Source: Polynucleobacter sp. MWH-Jannik1A5 (lineage in GTDB: Bacteria; Pseudomonadota; Gammaproteobacteria; Burkholderiales; Burkholderiaceae). From it: a DNA stretch of 54,358 nt. Positions 12,601 through 21,024 of the stretch are shown here, piece after piece. Within the stretch, counting starts at the first letter, position 1. Every line of letters starts with the position of its first letter. The notes under the pieces are model-generated. The model was given only the letters and a program-made list of their open reading frames with translations, was not told the origin of the DNA and ran no database searches. The stretch is taken from NCBI RefSeq assembly GCF_018881795.1, contig NZ_JACVPQ010000016.1, forward strand, positions 1 to 54,358. The letters run 5' to 3'. The translations under genes were made by a program, and so were the position numbers.

Positions 12601-15600
12601 GCCGCAGGAAGCATTACAACAGCTGCCTTAGTGCGCAACACCGGTACAGCTGGTGGCATCATCATTAATGCGGTAGCTAATGCCAGCATTGGTGCTGTTA
12701 CAAACTCTGGTTCAGATGGTATTCGGATTACAGGTGGTAATGGCATTGCTGCTGGCACTACTACTGGCGGAACCATTATTGCCTTAGGTACCGTAACCAA
12801 TACTGGCGGTGTAGTTGCCCTATCTATGGCGGCGCCTAGAACTGCAAATTCTTATGACGTTGAGGGTGCTGTTGGAATAACTTCTTCTAATGCCTCAACT
12901 TCTAATGTTCGTTATAGCGTACAGGGCGGTACATTTACCACTCCAACTACTTACACCAGTGGTAACTACATTGATTACCGATCCGGAACAACTAGTTACA
13001 CCATTACAGTTTCTCTTGGGGCCAACTATTCAGCTGCTTATGGCACTGCATATACAGATTCCAGCGCCTTGACTTGGTTGCGTAGTAATGCGACCGTAAC
13101 ATTAAGCGCTACGCCTTTCGGTGTTTCAACTGCAGGCATTAAGGACGGCTTAGTGTGGAATAGCACAATTGGATCTGCTGGTATCAATGCCAATGCAGTG
13201 CAAGCGGGCACTACCATTGTTTCTGCCAATATTTCTGCTGGAACAGGACAGAGCGTTACCCTATCTGGTACCAGCAGGACGTACACCATCACCGCAAAAG
13301 CACTTACGATTACCAATCTGGCAAGTACGAGTTCTTATGATGCATCCACCACTTATGCATCTCTAGTAAATACAGCAGGGTATAGCGTCAGCGGATTAGT
13401 GACATCGATAGGTGGTATTGCTGTGACCGATGCAGTGACATCCGTTACCCAGACGATGAAGTCTGGCTCAGTAGTGGGTTCTGGCTCGGTAGTTTCTGGT
13501 GTTGCACAAAATGGTTCATTTAATACAGTTCCTAGCGCTGCAGTTGGAGTGGGGTTATCAAACTACACAATTACTTACGTTGGCGTAGCCTCTACAGTTA
13601 ACAAAGCGACATTAACAATTACGGCAGCGGCCGATACGAAGGTGTATGGCAATACTACTACTGGAGCGGGGATTGTCTATAGCGCTGGCGCCTCATCCGC
13701 TACAGGCGGAGTAGGCTACTCAATTACCTCTGGTTCATTATTTGGCTCTGACACCTTAACGGGGGTAACCCTCACCAGTACCGGTGGAGCAGCAACAACC
13801 GCTGTTGGTACAGGCATCTCCATCGTGCCAAGCGCTGCCAGCGGAAGTGGTATCGGTAATTACACTATTACCTATGCCAATGGAGCAATGGCTGTTACGG
13901 CTCGACCACTAACGATTACTGCTAGCACTCAAAATACCAATTACGGCACATCCTATGCATTGGGTACTAGTGCATTTACGACGAGTGGCTTAGTCAATAC
14001 GGATGCTGTGAGTTCGGCAACTCTTAAATACAATGGCGCCACTACTGTAGCTGGAACTACTAATGCAGGCACTTATACCGGTGGCATTATCGCTAGTGCA
14101 GCCTCTGGAACGGGCTTAAGTAATTACTCTATTAGCTATGTGGCTGGCAACCTAGTTGTTGCAACAAAGGCGCTGACGATTACCGCAAGCACGCAAAATA
14201 GCACTTATGGCACTGCTTATGCTTTAGGCAGCAGTGCATTTACCACCAGCGGCCTCGTCAATAGCGATAGCGTAACCAGCACGACATTACTTTATAGCGG
14301 TAACGCCACTGTTTCACCCACTGTTAATGCGGCAACGTATTCAGCGGGCATCGTTCCAAGCGCTTCCAGTGGTGTTGGACTATCGAACTACGCGATTAGC
14401 TACGTTGCAGGCAATTTAGTGGTTGGTAAAGCTACGCTGACCTTAGCCCCGAATGGCGGTTCAGTTACTTATGATGCCTCGACGCTTAATAACAGCACTT
14501 ACTCACAGCTAGTCACAAACTACACTGCAACTGGCTATAAAAATACTGATGTAGCGGCAAGTGTGCCGGTGGTATTAAGCGGCTCCATGGCGTTTAATGG
14601 TAGCGCAACAACAGTCGTTAAAAATGCGGCCACCTATGCACTCACCGTTGGCACATTAGCGGGCACCACTACAAATGGAAATTATCAAATTGCCTTTGCT
14701 AACCCATCCAGCAATGCTTATGTCATTAATCCTGCAACTGTTTCTGTGTCAGCTTCTAAGGACTATGACGGATCGAGAAGTTTTGCGGCTAACCAAATCA
14801 CGGTACTGACTGGTATTGGCACTCAAGCCCTAACCCTCAGCGGGACTGCAAATGCCAATAGTGCGAATGTTACAAGCGTTTCATCGCTCACTACTACTGG
14901 ATTAACTCTCGGCAACGGAACGAATGGTGGTTTGGCTGGAAACTACGTATTACCAGCATCTACCTCTAGTGTCGTAATCAACCCGTTAAGTATTACTGCT
15001 TCCGTAGCCGGCACACCATCTAAGCAATACGATGCAACTACGGCTGCTACATTAACTTCCGGAAATTTCTCCTTATCTGGGTTCATAGCAGGTGAGGGTG
15101 CCACCGTAACTCAAACCATTGGTACTTATAACTCAGCCAATGCCAGCACCAATACTGGATACTCGCCTGCAAGCACGATTACTGCATCTTTGGTGCCCAG
15201 TCATTTCACGGCAGATTCTGGAACCCTCCTGAGCAATTACGTATTACCAACCAGCGCTTCTGGTGCAGGTGTGATTACCACTGCGCCTCTAACGGTGAGC
15301 GCTAATTCCTACTCTGCATTTACTGGTCAGGCACCAGCAAGCTTTACTGGTTCGGTGACCGGTGCCATGGGTAGTGATGCTATTACTGTCAGCGTGACTC
15401 AAAGTTCAACCGCTACTGGTGGTGTCTATACGCTAACTCCGGCAGCAGTAATGAGCACAGCACTCAGTGGTAACTATGGCACCCCAACAGTGGTGACGGG
15501 TACTTATACAGAGGCCCAGCAATATCAATTAGTAGTCACAGCCGCAAACTCTAGTAGCGCCTATGGCTCTATTACTAGCTCTTCATCAGCAAATACTCCG

Positions 15601-18600
15601 GTTAATCTGGTAGCGCAATATTGCACAGTTAGCAGTAATTGCACCTCCGGAACCATCATTACACTGAGTCTAACTGCGCCAAGTGCAACCGTTTCTCAAA
15701 TTACCACCTCTGCAGGTACGACCCCAACCTGGGTTGCTACTGATTCAGCATCGAATAATTACAACCTTAAGGTCATTTCTGATGCTACTTTGGGATTCAG
15801 TACCGGTAATTATTTAAACGCAGGTACTTATACATTCACGCCGAGTGGATCTACTAATGCCACAATCTCCGGCACAACATTGCCAGTGATTTACATACCT
15901 GGGGCTGCGACCGTAACACCCATTAGCGTCATCGCAACAAATAATTCTGCGCCAACCAAGGTATATGACGCTACGACAGCATTGACTAACGGCCTAAGTC
16001 TTGCAGCCTCTAACAAGTTAACAGGTGACGCATTGAGTTTGACTGGCGCTGGCGTATATTCCAGTAAAAATGTGGGTACTACGAATTACACTATTACTAG
16101 TGTGAGTCTAAGTGGGGCAGATGCCGCAAACTACCGCTACACAGCTGGCAATATTGCAGGAACTAATGGTTCCATTACTCCTGCACCAATCACGATTAGT
16201 GGTTTAGCGGCTGCTAACAAAATTTATGATGCTGGTCTGACCGCAGTCGTAAGTGGAACGCCAACTGCAGTAGGTGTTTTAGGCTCAGATACTGCGACTG
16301 TGAGTGGTAGTGCAACTACCGGTACTTTTGCATCAGCTAACGTTGCCGCTGGAATCGTAGTGACGCCTGTCCTATCAGGTCTCAGCCTCAGCAATAGCAA
16401 CTATTCCATCTCTGGGGTAACAACAACTCTTGCAGCTAATATCACCGCTGCTCCAGTAACAGCAACAATTACCCGTGCTTATGACGGAACTACCTCGGTA
16501 GCCAATGCCAATATAGCGATTACTGGTGTTGCAGGGCAGACATTAACTTTAGCTACGGGTACGGCAACTTTGACCAATCCGAATGTTGGTTATGCAGGAT
16601 TATCTTCTCTGAACGGGGCTACATTATCTGATGGTTCTGGCTTTGCATCTAATTACACATTGATCAGCCCAACTGGTGTTGTGACAATTACGCCTGCTGC
16701 AATCAGCATTACCGCTAGCAATGCGATGAAGGTATATGATGCTACCACTTCAGTAACGGGTGCCAGCACAGCTCCGGCCGCTTCATTGTCAACTGGAACC
16801 CTCTTTACTAATTCTACTACTGGTGATGTAGATACTCTCTCCGGCGGATCATTTAGTTATGCAAGCAGTGGGGCCGGTAGCGGTAATAAAACGCTGAGTG
16901 TTAGTGGTGTGGGGATCTTGAATGGTAGCAATAACGCTGCGGCCAACTACAGCATTACCTATGTTGATAACACTACCAGTACGATTACTCCAGCACCGAT
17001 CACCATTAGCGGCTTAACTGCCAGCAATAAGCAATACGATACTGGTTTAAGCGCAGTCGTAGCAGGTACACCAACAGCAGTAGGTACCATTGGCGCAGAC
17101 TCTATTACTATTTCTGGAAGCGCAACTACCGGTAGCTTTGCGTCAGCCAACGTAGGCACAGGAATTGTGGTGACTCCAGTTTTATCTGGCTTAAGCCTGA
17201 GCAATGCTAACTATCAAATTACTGGTGTTGCTAGTCCACTAACTGCAAATATCACCGTTGCACCAATTACCATTAGCGGCATTAGTGCTGCCAATAAGGT
17301 CTATGACACAGGTACCGCTGCAACTATATCTGGAACCCCAGTAGCCAATGGCGCACTCGGATCTGATGTTGTGACGGTTACTGGTAGCGTTACCGCTGGT
17401 ACTTTTGCATCAGCGAACGTGGGCACTGGAATTGCAGTAACGCCAACCATATCGGGCCTCAGTTTAAGTAATTCAAACTACGAAATCACTGGGATAAGCA
17501 ATTTAATCTCTGCCAATATCACTGCTGCTCCAGTCACAGTCACCGCAGACAACCAGAGCACTACCTATGGCACACCATTAAGTCTTGGTACAGCAAGCTT
17601 TACTGTATCGGGCTTATTAGGAAGCGATGCCATCTCATCAGTGACCCTGGCACAGCAGGGTAATGCGACTGTTCCCGGCACTCAAAATGCTGGCACATAT
17701 ACTGGCTCAGCAAACGGCATCCTGCCAAGCGCAGCAAGCGGCACTAATTTGAGCAACTATCAAATCACCTATAGCCCGGGCACATTAACGATCGCTAGAA
17801 AAGCGATCAATGTAATTGCTAATAATGCGTCGATGACCTATGCCGATACTACTTTGCCAACACTCTCATATCAAACGGTTTCAGGATTGGTTAACGGCGA
17901 TCAAATGAGTGGTGCGTTAGCCACTAGCGCTACACCATGGACAACCGCAGGCTCTGCATCCAATGTGGGCTCTTATTACATTACCCAGGGTACTGTTACT
18001 GCGGGATCAAATTACGATATTACCTATACACGCGCATCTCTGACAGTTAATCCAGCTAACCTCTATGTCACTGCAGAAAACCAAGTAAGCACTTATGGTT
18101 CTTTATTGGTACTGCCTCAATCAGGTACTAGTGCCTATTCAGTTGCAGGTCTCAGAAATGATGATTCTGCAAGCTCCGCCACTGTTCTCTATAGTGGTAA
18201 CCAGACTATTCCAGCAACAACCAACGCCGGTCTTTATGCAGGCTCGATTGATGTTTCTGCGCTAAACGGCATTCGTTTAAGTAATTACAACATCACCTAT
18301 ACCCCTGGCGATCTAACAGTAGCCAAAGCCTTGTTAACCGTTACCGCAGCTGATAGCGCTAAGTTTGTTGGTACCAGTGATCCATCTGGTTTCAGTGGGG
18401 TAATGTATAGCGGCTTTAAAAACTCCGATTCAAGTACAAGCGGAGCATTGGGCTTAGCGGTTGTATCTGTTAGCAGAAGCAATTCTTCAGAAAATAATGC
18501 TGGTGTATATAGTGACGTGTTAGTACCTAATGTCTCTACAAGCTTGCAGAACTACACCGTTGGCTACGTCAACGGTAAGTTCACCATTGTTGGCGCTAAC

Positions 18601-21018
18601 CAGCTGCTAGTACAAGTTGGCTCAAATGCAACGGTATATGGAACGCCAGCAAGCTATAATGCAGGGGCGATGACAGTTTCCTACTGCACTGACTGCGCTC
18701 TTGGTAATGCCTCACCTAGTATTGTTTCGATTACAGGTGCTGATATCACCGCCTCTAGATCTGCTGTTACGGTTGTGACTGGTAATACAACTGGAGCGTT
18801 TACGATCAGCCCTGTAAACCCCACCATGAATGCAGCTGGCACTCAAATTGGCGTTGGTAGTTATGGTTTGAGAGCTACGGCGACCGAAATCACTACATCT
18901 CCACCAGGAGGTACGCCAAACTTTAATCAGGTCTACGTTGTGGGTGGCTTAACTGTCACGCCGCTTCAGTTAACTTATGCTGATTTGGGTATTGCAGGAG
19001 TGACCCAGGTATACAACGGCTCAGTCAATATGACTAATTTAGGCATTACAGCAACTAGCGGGATTCTTCCAGGCGATACAGTTTCCATTGCTGCAAGTGG
19101 CACCTATGCAAGTAAGAATGTCGGCATCAACATTCCTTACACCGTAGCCATAGCCCTCTCTGGTGTAGATGCTGCTAATTATCAAATTAATAATTCCATG
19201 CCATTAAGCGGTACTAATGGAGTGATTACTCAACTGAATTCTGTAACTTATACCGGTCCTACTTCAGGTGGTAGCTGGGCTAACCCATCAAACTGGACAA
19301 CTACTGGTACTACTAACGTAGGCGCAATACCAGATCTATCTAACGTAGCTAATGTCATTCTGCCATCTGGCTACAGTGTGATTTATGACGATTCAGTACA
19401 AGGTCCTGTTACCTCAGCCGTATCTAATAGCGGCAATCTGAATTTCAATCTGAGTTCTGCGGCTACGATAGGAATGCCGATTAGTGGGGCAGGTAGTGTC
19501 ACGATTTCAGGCGTAGGTGCAATTACGCTGACTGGCGACAGTTCGTTTACTGGCGGTATCAACTTAGGCGCTAGCAATACTTTGATAGCCGGATCCAACA
19601 ATGCATTGGGTTCTGGCCTCATTAACTCATCCGGAACTGCTGCAAGCCCTGCCAATTTCTCAACTTCATCAGGCATCACAATGCCTGCTCTGAATATCGT
19701 CGGTGGCACAACGGCCATCTTGAGTGATATCAATACTGCTGGTGCGCAAAGTTACAGTGGTAGTTTAATTATTGGAACCTCTGGCACGGGCACCACTACG
19801 CTACAAAGCTCCAATGCCAATATTTTGCTGGATGCGACAATTAATGGGGCTGTCAATAAGACTGAATCTTTGGTAATTAATGCTGGAACGGGCGTTGTTA
19901 CCTTGGGTAACTCCATAGGTGAGGCTGCACGTTTAAATAACCTTACAGTAACTGGATCGCAGATATATATCCTGGCAGATATTGTTACTGGAATTGCTCA
20001 GACCTATAACGGCGCGGTATATATTGGCGATGCAAGTTATTTAGGGCGTACTCCTACAGTAGGCTTCTTGTTTACGGATAACTATAGAGGCTATTTCCAA
20101 TATGTTGCTGGTACAGGTATTCGTGCAAGCACGATTAGCTATCTTGACCTCAATCCGATTTATGTCAGAACAATGATTTCTGAAGACCCTAGCATTACCT
20201 ATAACGGTACTGTAAATGACACAGTAGCCAATACCCATACTTTGCTAGTTGCCGCAATCGCACCAGCAGTGATTCCATATGGTAGTGGGTATGCAGCTGT
20301 GAATGCAGGTGCATCAATTAACTTTAATGCAGCAGTAGGTGCTACTGCACCTTTATATAGCTTGAATGCTCAGACTGTAGTGAGTAATACGCAAGCGAAT
20401 GCCTCAACAACCTATATCGGTACAGTGAGCTTGGTAGATAGTGTGAGAACATATTCCAATCAAACCTATCGGGCCAACCTAATGAGTGCGCAATCAAGTG
20501 CAGCTCCGAACTCAGTTACATTCTCGGTATGGGATCCTGCAGCCACTGTGAGCTTTAACCTTCCAGAGCAATCACTTGCTAATAGTGGTTGCTCATCTAA
20601 TTGTGGTCAGTACAACCTTCAGAATCCAGGAAGCTTAGATAGGCTTACTATAAACGGCACAAGCAATTTCATGTTGGATGCAAATGAGACCGGTGTGAAT
20701 AATTGGGGTAGCCAAATTACGACCAACCAAGCGCTTGGTTATATTGCTCCAGCCATTACTGCAGCACCGGCAACCCCAGTAACAATGAGCTCATATGAGT
20801 ACATCAATGGTGGATCATTACGAGAAGTGCTTGATTATCATGCGGATCAAGTACAGATGGCGGTGGATGCCCGCAATCTCGTTGCAGCGGTAACGGTAAG
20901 CGCGCCTGAAACTGTTGCTTTGGCTAAGTCTGCCGGAACCAATCTCTTGAAGGCAGGTGATGCCCACGTTATTTGCTCCGTTGATGCAAAAGGCGACTTA
21001 TTCTGCGGTGAGGACTAA
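3628..21018 (+). CDS. Giant TpsA-type filamentous haemagglutinin-like adhesin
   Basis: One uninterrupted frame of about 5796 codons. The N-terminus has a long basic extension and a hydrophobic core, with likely cleavage after VFA (residue 48). A TPS (haemagglutination activity) domain covers roughly residues 49-300 and contains the NPNGV motif at 145-149; this domain is recognised by the outer-membrane TpsB transporter. Residues ~300-3200 are beta-helix-like Gly/Thr/Ser repeats with five related ~115-residue units. Residues ~3220-5200 are many MBG/YDG-type repeats (KVYDATT, NYGTSY, SNYSISYV). The last ~400 residues resemble the C-terminus of the adhesin at 1-2775 and end with a cysteine pair (CSVDAKGDLFC). 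No ATG exists near the start; TTG at 3628 or 3631 is assumed and no strong ribosome-binding site is seen. Likely role: surface attachment or aggregation. Confidence 0.85.
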   Translation: MLKKACIERSLLSLKISLKNCFANTNFACIFSRFFFVGTIIFSSTVFANPAVPLLPPIALPSNGKVVAGSAVISQTQTATSASMTVNQTSQRAVVNWDSFNVGKNATVSFNQPNASAVTLNRVTGTTASMIEGAVKANGQVIFVNPNGVTFSKGAEINAGGVVATTMDIANKDFMEGKSTYKGNNKGAVINEGKITTTTDGGYIALLAPEVRNDGYLLAKKGSGTVALASGEQITLDFKGNSLISVKVDVATYNGLIENKRVVEVNGGLVVIAAGSANQLMAGVIKNTGRISASSLVNNGGVIELVANTVTQAGKVLANGKGADSQGGQVNIVGNDITIAQNSKTTATGSAAGGQVNIGLANTQVSGGTQVNTQASNPTQAAQVAKANSDTASNNKQLARTVNIEQGALIDTSATQSGNGGSIAIWSEVKTTVAGILKSMGGALSGNGGFIETSSKGAVALISTATINTSANNQTGKSGSWLLDPIDLTIDSAAANVISAALANNNVTIEVNANSTACPSLGGCTQNGTGSLTIASGADILKAGGNMTTLTLSSSGIFNLNANISGQNLNVIINSSIAYLNVGSSVTASEVTVQAQTIYAAGNIQTSPYSLANNSSSLGNAIKLLAQAIYVSGGLSLNANLPSNSAQIVTVGGVAKRPDELPSYLIAQNNNHSGNLNQVYSATAANDANSLQVTPAQSNVIYLTASNQLNINSTAQVLANGTTGGSIYAQAPVINTQAGSVVQANGNNGPGGFIAFSGDQITVAGNIAANGSTDGGAITLIANHGDLTINNSTIQTNGSNGRGGSIGISTNNHLAITSSAIEATGYTQGGKILIGNDAKNGTLPFALSAVIDQHSSINVAQPDQNPSNQNGGFIETSGQTLSMMASINAGRGGMWLIDPANVTISTTAGTSTGTDPLLFTNQTNISATQIQTAINSGISVQIIADGTITQTANLSFSIASGSSASLTLDNSSGTAQAITLTGTTTNTGAGDLNLNYISNGQIKINGAINSTSTGKINVVAKTSYATNTLTTCTAGACASIYNGASGSITTKGGYVVMDATGGSVSGTTVTIGSIQNGPIYLNAAINTTATGTSASGTGGNFSLAASANLASGIGSFEPNVATLNIGGDATFSLKNYTNASYGFVVAGYATTSPITAFGNIDITSIGVSTSNTGLIYLTSALISTAGNITLTATSTNTSATLNPGVSGTTTGTLTANAGAITVTSTSNASTAVSLIGAMSAKSIAITGTSTTAATIVSLGAMTIVAGGSDLSVTANNTAGGANTGITQTGAITVNSDGGNISFISNNIINQAGAIALAANTSGTASTVLYDTAAGAKTSTITTGALTVSSGSTSAVNYIVKTSGAGIDTGILNVPGSVLLDNTYGGTAGVGGTPTSGYITTANSATFAGASIGVLVNAAITAGTGITLKGASLTGYYSVTLQAAIATSTGSISITGTGINYAVHSNSAGTILASAGAVTITGTSTTGQAVQLAGAITAHTGITIDANGTTAATIATVGAMTLGAGYYAGDNSNPTVISASSGTSGSLLGLLSGSTLPIITSGALTGGAVPGTYSITAATLQSSTATTATYVIGFWNGIHTKMVQVVLTASGGSIYATETVARYNSTLLSTGTAVNTLGGTTNLLSLWNGSSAGGVGTANSMTLVTSSSAAGYAAANLQLTGDGYTPNTPSGNITITANNTSGGGNTGITQSGDIINNASGSSITFTSNNLINQTGAITLAANTSGTESNVIYDTTRGTNASTVTGGNLSITSGSTSAINYVQKSAGANLDPGLINVPGSITLNNTYGCSGTNCTPASAYIVASNIALAPNSVAGITINNALTATSDISINGVSNGNYSIYGVAAISSSAGDITWTGRATNYGIYTNSSGTITASGGNVSITGNSTTGQAVNLGALVTGDSITIVGNGTTAGTIVTLSALTINAGGSDLAVTANNTSGGGNTGITQSGVITANASGGSVTFTSNNLINQTGAITMAANTSGNAATVTYDTTRGTNASTITGGNLTVTSGSTSAINYVQKSAGANLDPGVINVPGSITLDNTYGCSGASCTPASGYIVASNIASGPSGVAGITINNALTATGNIVVNGVSNGNYSIYAVAAITSTGGDIIWSGIATNYGIYTNSAGVITAASGAVSIAGTSTTGQAVNLGAEVTSHTGITIVGTGTTAGTIATVNALTLGYGYYAGDNTSARMISSSTGSSGSLLGAFGGLTIPTISSASISGASVPGTYSATAAILQSSTATTATYLIGFSDSTYTKMVQLVLTVSDGQLYATETLAKYKAGFLSTGSDPNLFGGTTNLASIWSGATAQTLATSAAATGYGAANIVVSGAGYTPNSPSGNISVTANNTAGGGNTGISQSGAITNNVAGSNITFTSNNLINQTGAVTLAANTSGNTTSITYDTTSGTKASTIASGALAIISGSTSDVNLLIKSAGSAINPNLIGTSSVRLPGTVTVDNTYGGVSPASGYITTSNISTLATSSVGVTVNNAIHSTKLISIKGISYASHGVQYTAVINSSAGGVELTGTTYNSYGVYTASSLITANFITIDARATVDATYIAYLGPMTINSGAIGGDIAISATGTSAGSDNGIYQAGAISAANGSDISFTSNNIIDQNGAIAMAANTNAISSITYDATSGNRLSTIGAGVVTTAAGSTYAINYLVKSAGSAITVAGAAVSGYINIDNTYGSASGAKSSGYFNGTNNTTSNVTGSAGVLVSGVLTAGGALTIKGVSASSWGIQNSSAYTLTAGAGDLTLVGVGVHGIYQMGSLIATAGNISASAYATSNAWAYYAQSGVQKNYIASGNIDLIGYSTAYSSALNIHNILMRTTTGDITLSARGGATGNGAVHPAIYLVTSVINAGDSFVIQGATNTGGIATAAPGTASMNTMADTGVHIASSASWAYGGTTYTGYKAAGDISITGSSTGSYAIYNVAAIESTAGSVTMTGTSTTGYGIRTLSGGTITGYTGVALYGVGAAGSITTAALVRNTGTAGGIIINAVANASIGAVTNSGSDGIRITGGNGIAAGTTTGGTIIALGTVTNTGGVVALSMAAPRTANSYDVEGAVGITSSNASTSNVRYSVQGGTFTTPTTYTSGNYIDYRSGTTSYTITVSLGANYSAAYGTAYTDSSALTWLRSNATVTLSATPFGVSTAGIKDGLVWNSTIGSAGINANAVQAGTTIVSANISAGTGQSVTLSGTSRTYTITAKALTITNLASTSSYDASTTYASLVNTAGYSVSGLVTSIGGIAVTDAVTSVTQTMKSGSVVGSGSVVSGVAQNGSFNTVPSAAVGVGLSNYTITYVGVASTVNKATLTITAAADTKVYGNTTTGAGIVYSAGASSATGGVGYSITSGSLFGSDTLTGVTLTSTGGAATTAVGTGISIVPSAASGSGIGNYTITYANGAMAVTARPLTITASTQNTNYGTSYALGTSAFTTSGLVNTDAVSSATLKYNGATTVAGTTNAGTYTGGIIASAASGTGLSNYSISYVAGNLVVATKALTITASTQNSTYGTAYALGSSAFTTSGLVNSDSVTSTTLLYSGNATVSPTVNAATYSAGIVPSASSGVGLSNYAISYVAGNLVVGKATLTLAPNGGSVTYDASTLNNSTYSQLVTNYTATGYKNTDVAASVPVVLSGSMAFNGSATTVVKNAATYALTVGTLAGTTTNGNYQIAFANPSSNAYVINPATVSVSASKDYDGSRSFAANQITVLTGIGTQALTLSGTANANSANVTSVSSLTTTGLTLGNGTNGGLAGNYVLPASTSSVVINPLSITASVAGTPSKQYDATTAATLTSGNFSLSGFIAGEGATVTQTIGTYNSANASTNTGYSPASTITASLVPSHFTADSGTLLSNYVLPTSASGAGVITTAPLTVSANSYSAFTGQAPASFTGSVTGAMGSDAITVSVTQSSTATGGVYTLTPAAVMSTALSGNYGTPTVVTGTYTEAQQYQLVVTAANSSSAYGSITSSSSANTPVNLVAQYCTVSSNCTSGTIITLSLTAPSATVSQITTSAGTTPTWVATDSASNNYNLKVISDATLGFSTGNYLNAGTYTFTPSGSTNATISGTTLPVIYIPGAATVTPISVIATNNSAPTKVYDATTALTNGLSLAASNKLTGDALSLTGAGVYSSKNVGTTNYTITSVSLSGADAANYRYTAGNIAGTNGSITPAPITISGLAAANKIYDAGLTAVVSGTPTAVGVLGSDTATVSGSATTGTFASANVAAGIVVTPVLSGLSLSNSNYSISGVTTTLAANITAAPVTATITRAYDGTTSVANANIAITGVAGQTLTLATGTATLTNPNVGYAGLSSLNGATLSDGSGFASNYTLISPTGVVTITPAAISITASNAMKVYDATTSVTGASTAPAASLSTGTLFTNSTTGDVDTLSGGSFSYASSGAGSGNKTLSVSGVGILNGSNNAAANYSITYVDNTTSTITPAPITISGLTASNKQYDTGLSAVVAGTPTAVGTIGADSITISGSATTGSFASANVGTGIVVTPVLSGLSLSNANYQITGVASPLTANITVAPITISGISAANKVYDTGTAATISGTPVANGALGSDVVTVTGSVTAGTFASANVGTGIAVTPTISGLSLSNSNYEITGISNLISANITAAPVTVTADNQSTTYGTPLSLGTASFTVSGLLGSDAISSVTLAQQGNATVPGTQNAGTYTGSANGILPSAASGTNLSNYQITYSPGTLTIARKAINVIANNASMTYADTTLPTLSYQTVSGLVNGDQMSGALATSATPWTTAGSASNVGSYYITQGTVTAGSNYDITYTRASLTVNPANLYVTAENQVSTYGSLLVLPQSGTSAYSVAGLRNDDSASSATVLYSGNQTIPATTNAGLYAGSIDVSALNGIRLSNYNITYTPGDLTVAKALLTVTAADSAKFVGTSDPSGFSGVMYSGFKNSDSSTSGALGLAVVSVSRSNSSENNAGVYSDVLVPNVSTSLQNYTVGYVNGKFTIVGANQLLVQVGSNATVYGTPASYNAGAMTVSYCTDCALGNASPSIVSITGADITASRSAVTVVTGNTTGAFTISPVNPTMNAAGTQIGVGSYGLRATATEITTSPPGGTPNFNQVYVVGGLTVTPLQLTYADLGIAGVTQVYNGSVNMTNLGITATSGILPGDTVSIAASGTYASKNVGINIPYTVAIALSGVDAANYQINNSMPLSGTNGVITQLNSVTYTGPTSGGSWANPSNWTTTGTTNVGAIPDLSNVANVILPSGYSVIYDDSVQGPVTSAVSNSGNLNFNLSSAATIGMPISGAGSVTISGVGAITLTGDSSFTGGINLGASNTLIAGSNNALGSGLINSSGTAASPANFSTSSGITMPALNIVGGTTAILSDINTAGAQSYSGSLIIGTSGTGTTTLQSSNANILLDATINGAVNKTESLVINAGTGVVTLGNSIGEAARLNNLTVTGSQIYILADIVTGIAQTYNGAVYIGDASYLGRTPTVGFLFTDNYRGYFQYVAGTGIRASTISYLDLNPIYVRTMISEDPSITYNGTVNDTVANTHTLLVAAIAPAVIPYGSGYAAVNAGASINFNAAVGATAPLYSLNAQTVVSNTQANASTTYIGTVSLVDSVRTYSNQTYRANLMSAQSSAAPNSVTFSVWDPAATVSFNLPEQSLANSGCSSNCGQYNLQNPGSLDRLTINGTSNFMLDANETGVNNWGSQITTNQALGYIAPAITAAPATPVTMSSYEYINGGSLREVLDYHADQVQMAVDARNLVAAVTVSAPETVALAKSAGTNLLKAGDAHVICSVDAKGDLFCGED
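7441..11790 (+). repeat. Five degenerate ~115-residue repeat units within the giant adhesin
   Basis: Units begin near 7441, 8701, 9469, 10708 and 11410. Each opens with a TANNT.GGGNTGI.QSG-like motif, continues with I.FTSNN.I.Q.GAI.LAANTSG and YDT..G, then an NY..KSAG element, and ends with DNTYG. Units 2 and 3 are the most alike. Spacing is irregular because longer linkers, some themselves repeated, lie between units. The pattern is consistent with growth by internal duplication. Confidence 0.75.
13290..19240 (+). repeat. MBG/YDG repeat tract of the giant adhesin
   Basis: About two thousand codons consist of related beta-rich modules of ~75-100 residues. Two types alternate: YDG-like modules (PITISGL..NK.YD.G) and MBG-like modules (T.YG....G...F..SGL.N.D). 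Many end in a LSNY.I.Y element. Such modules occur in stalk regions of large secreted adhesins. Confidence 0.75.
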
Positions 21019-21024
21019 ATCCCC

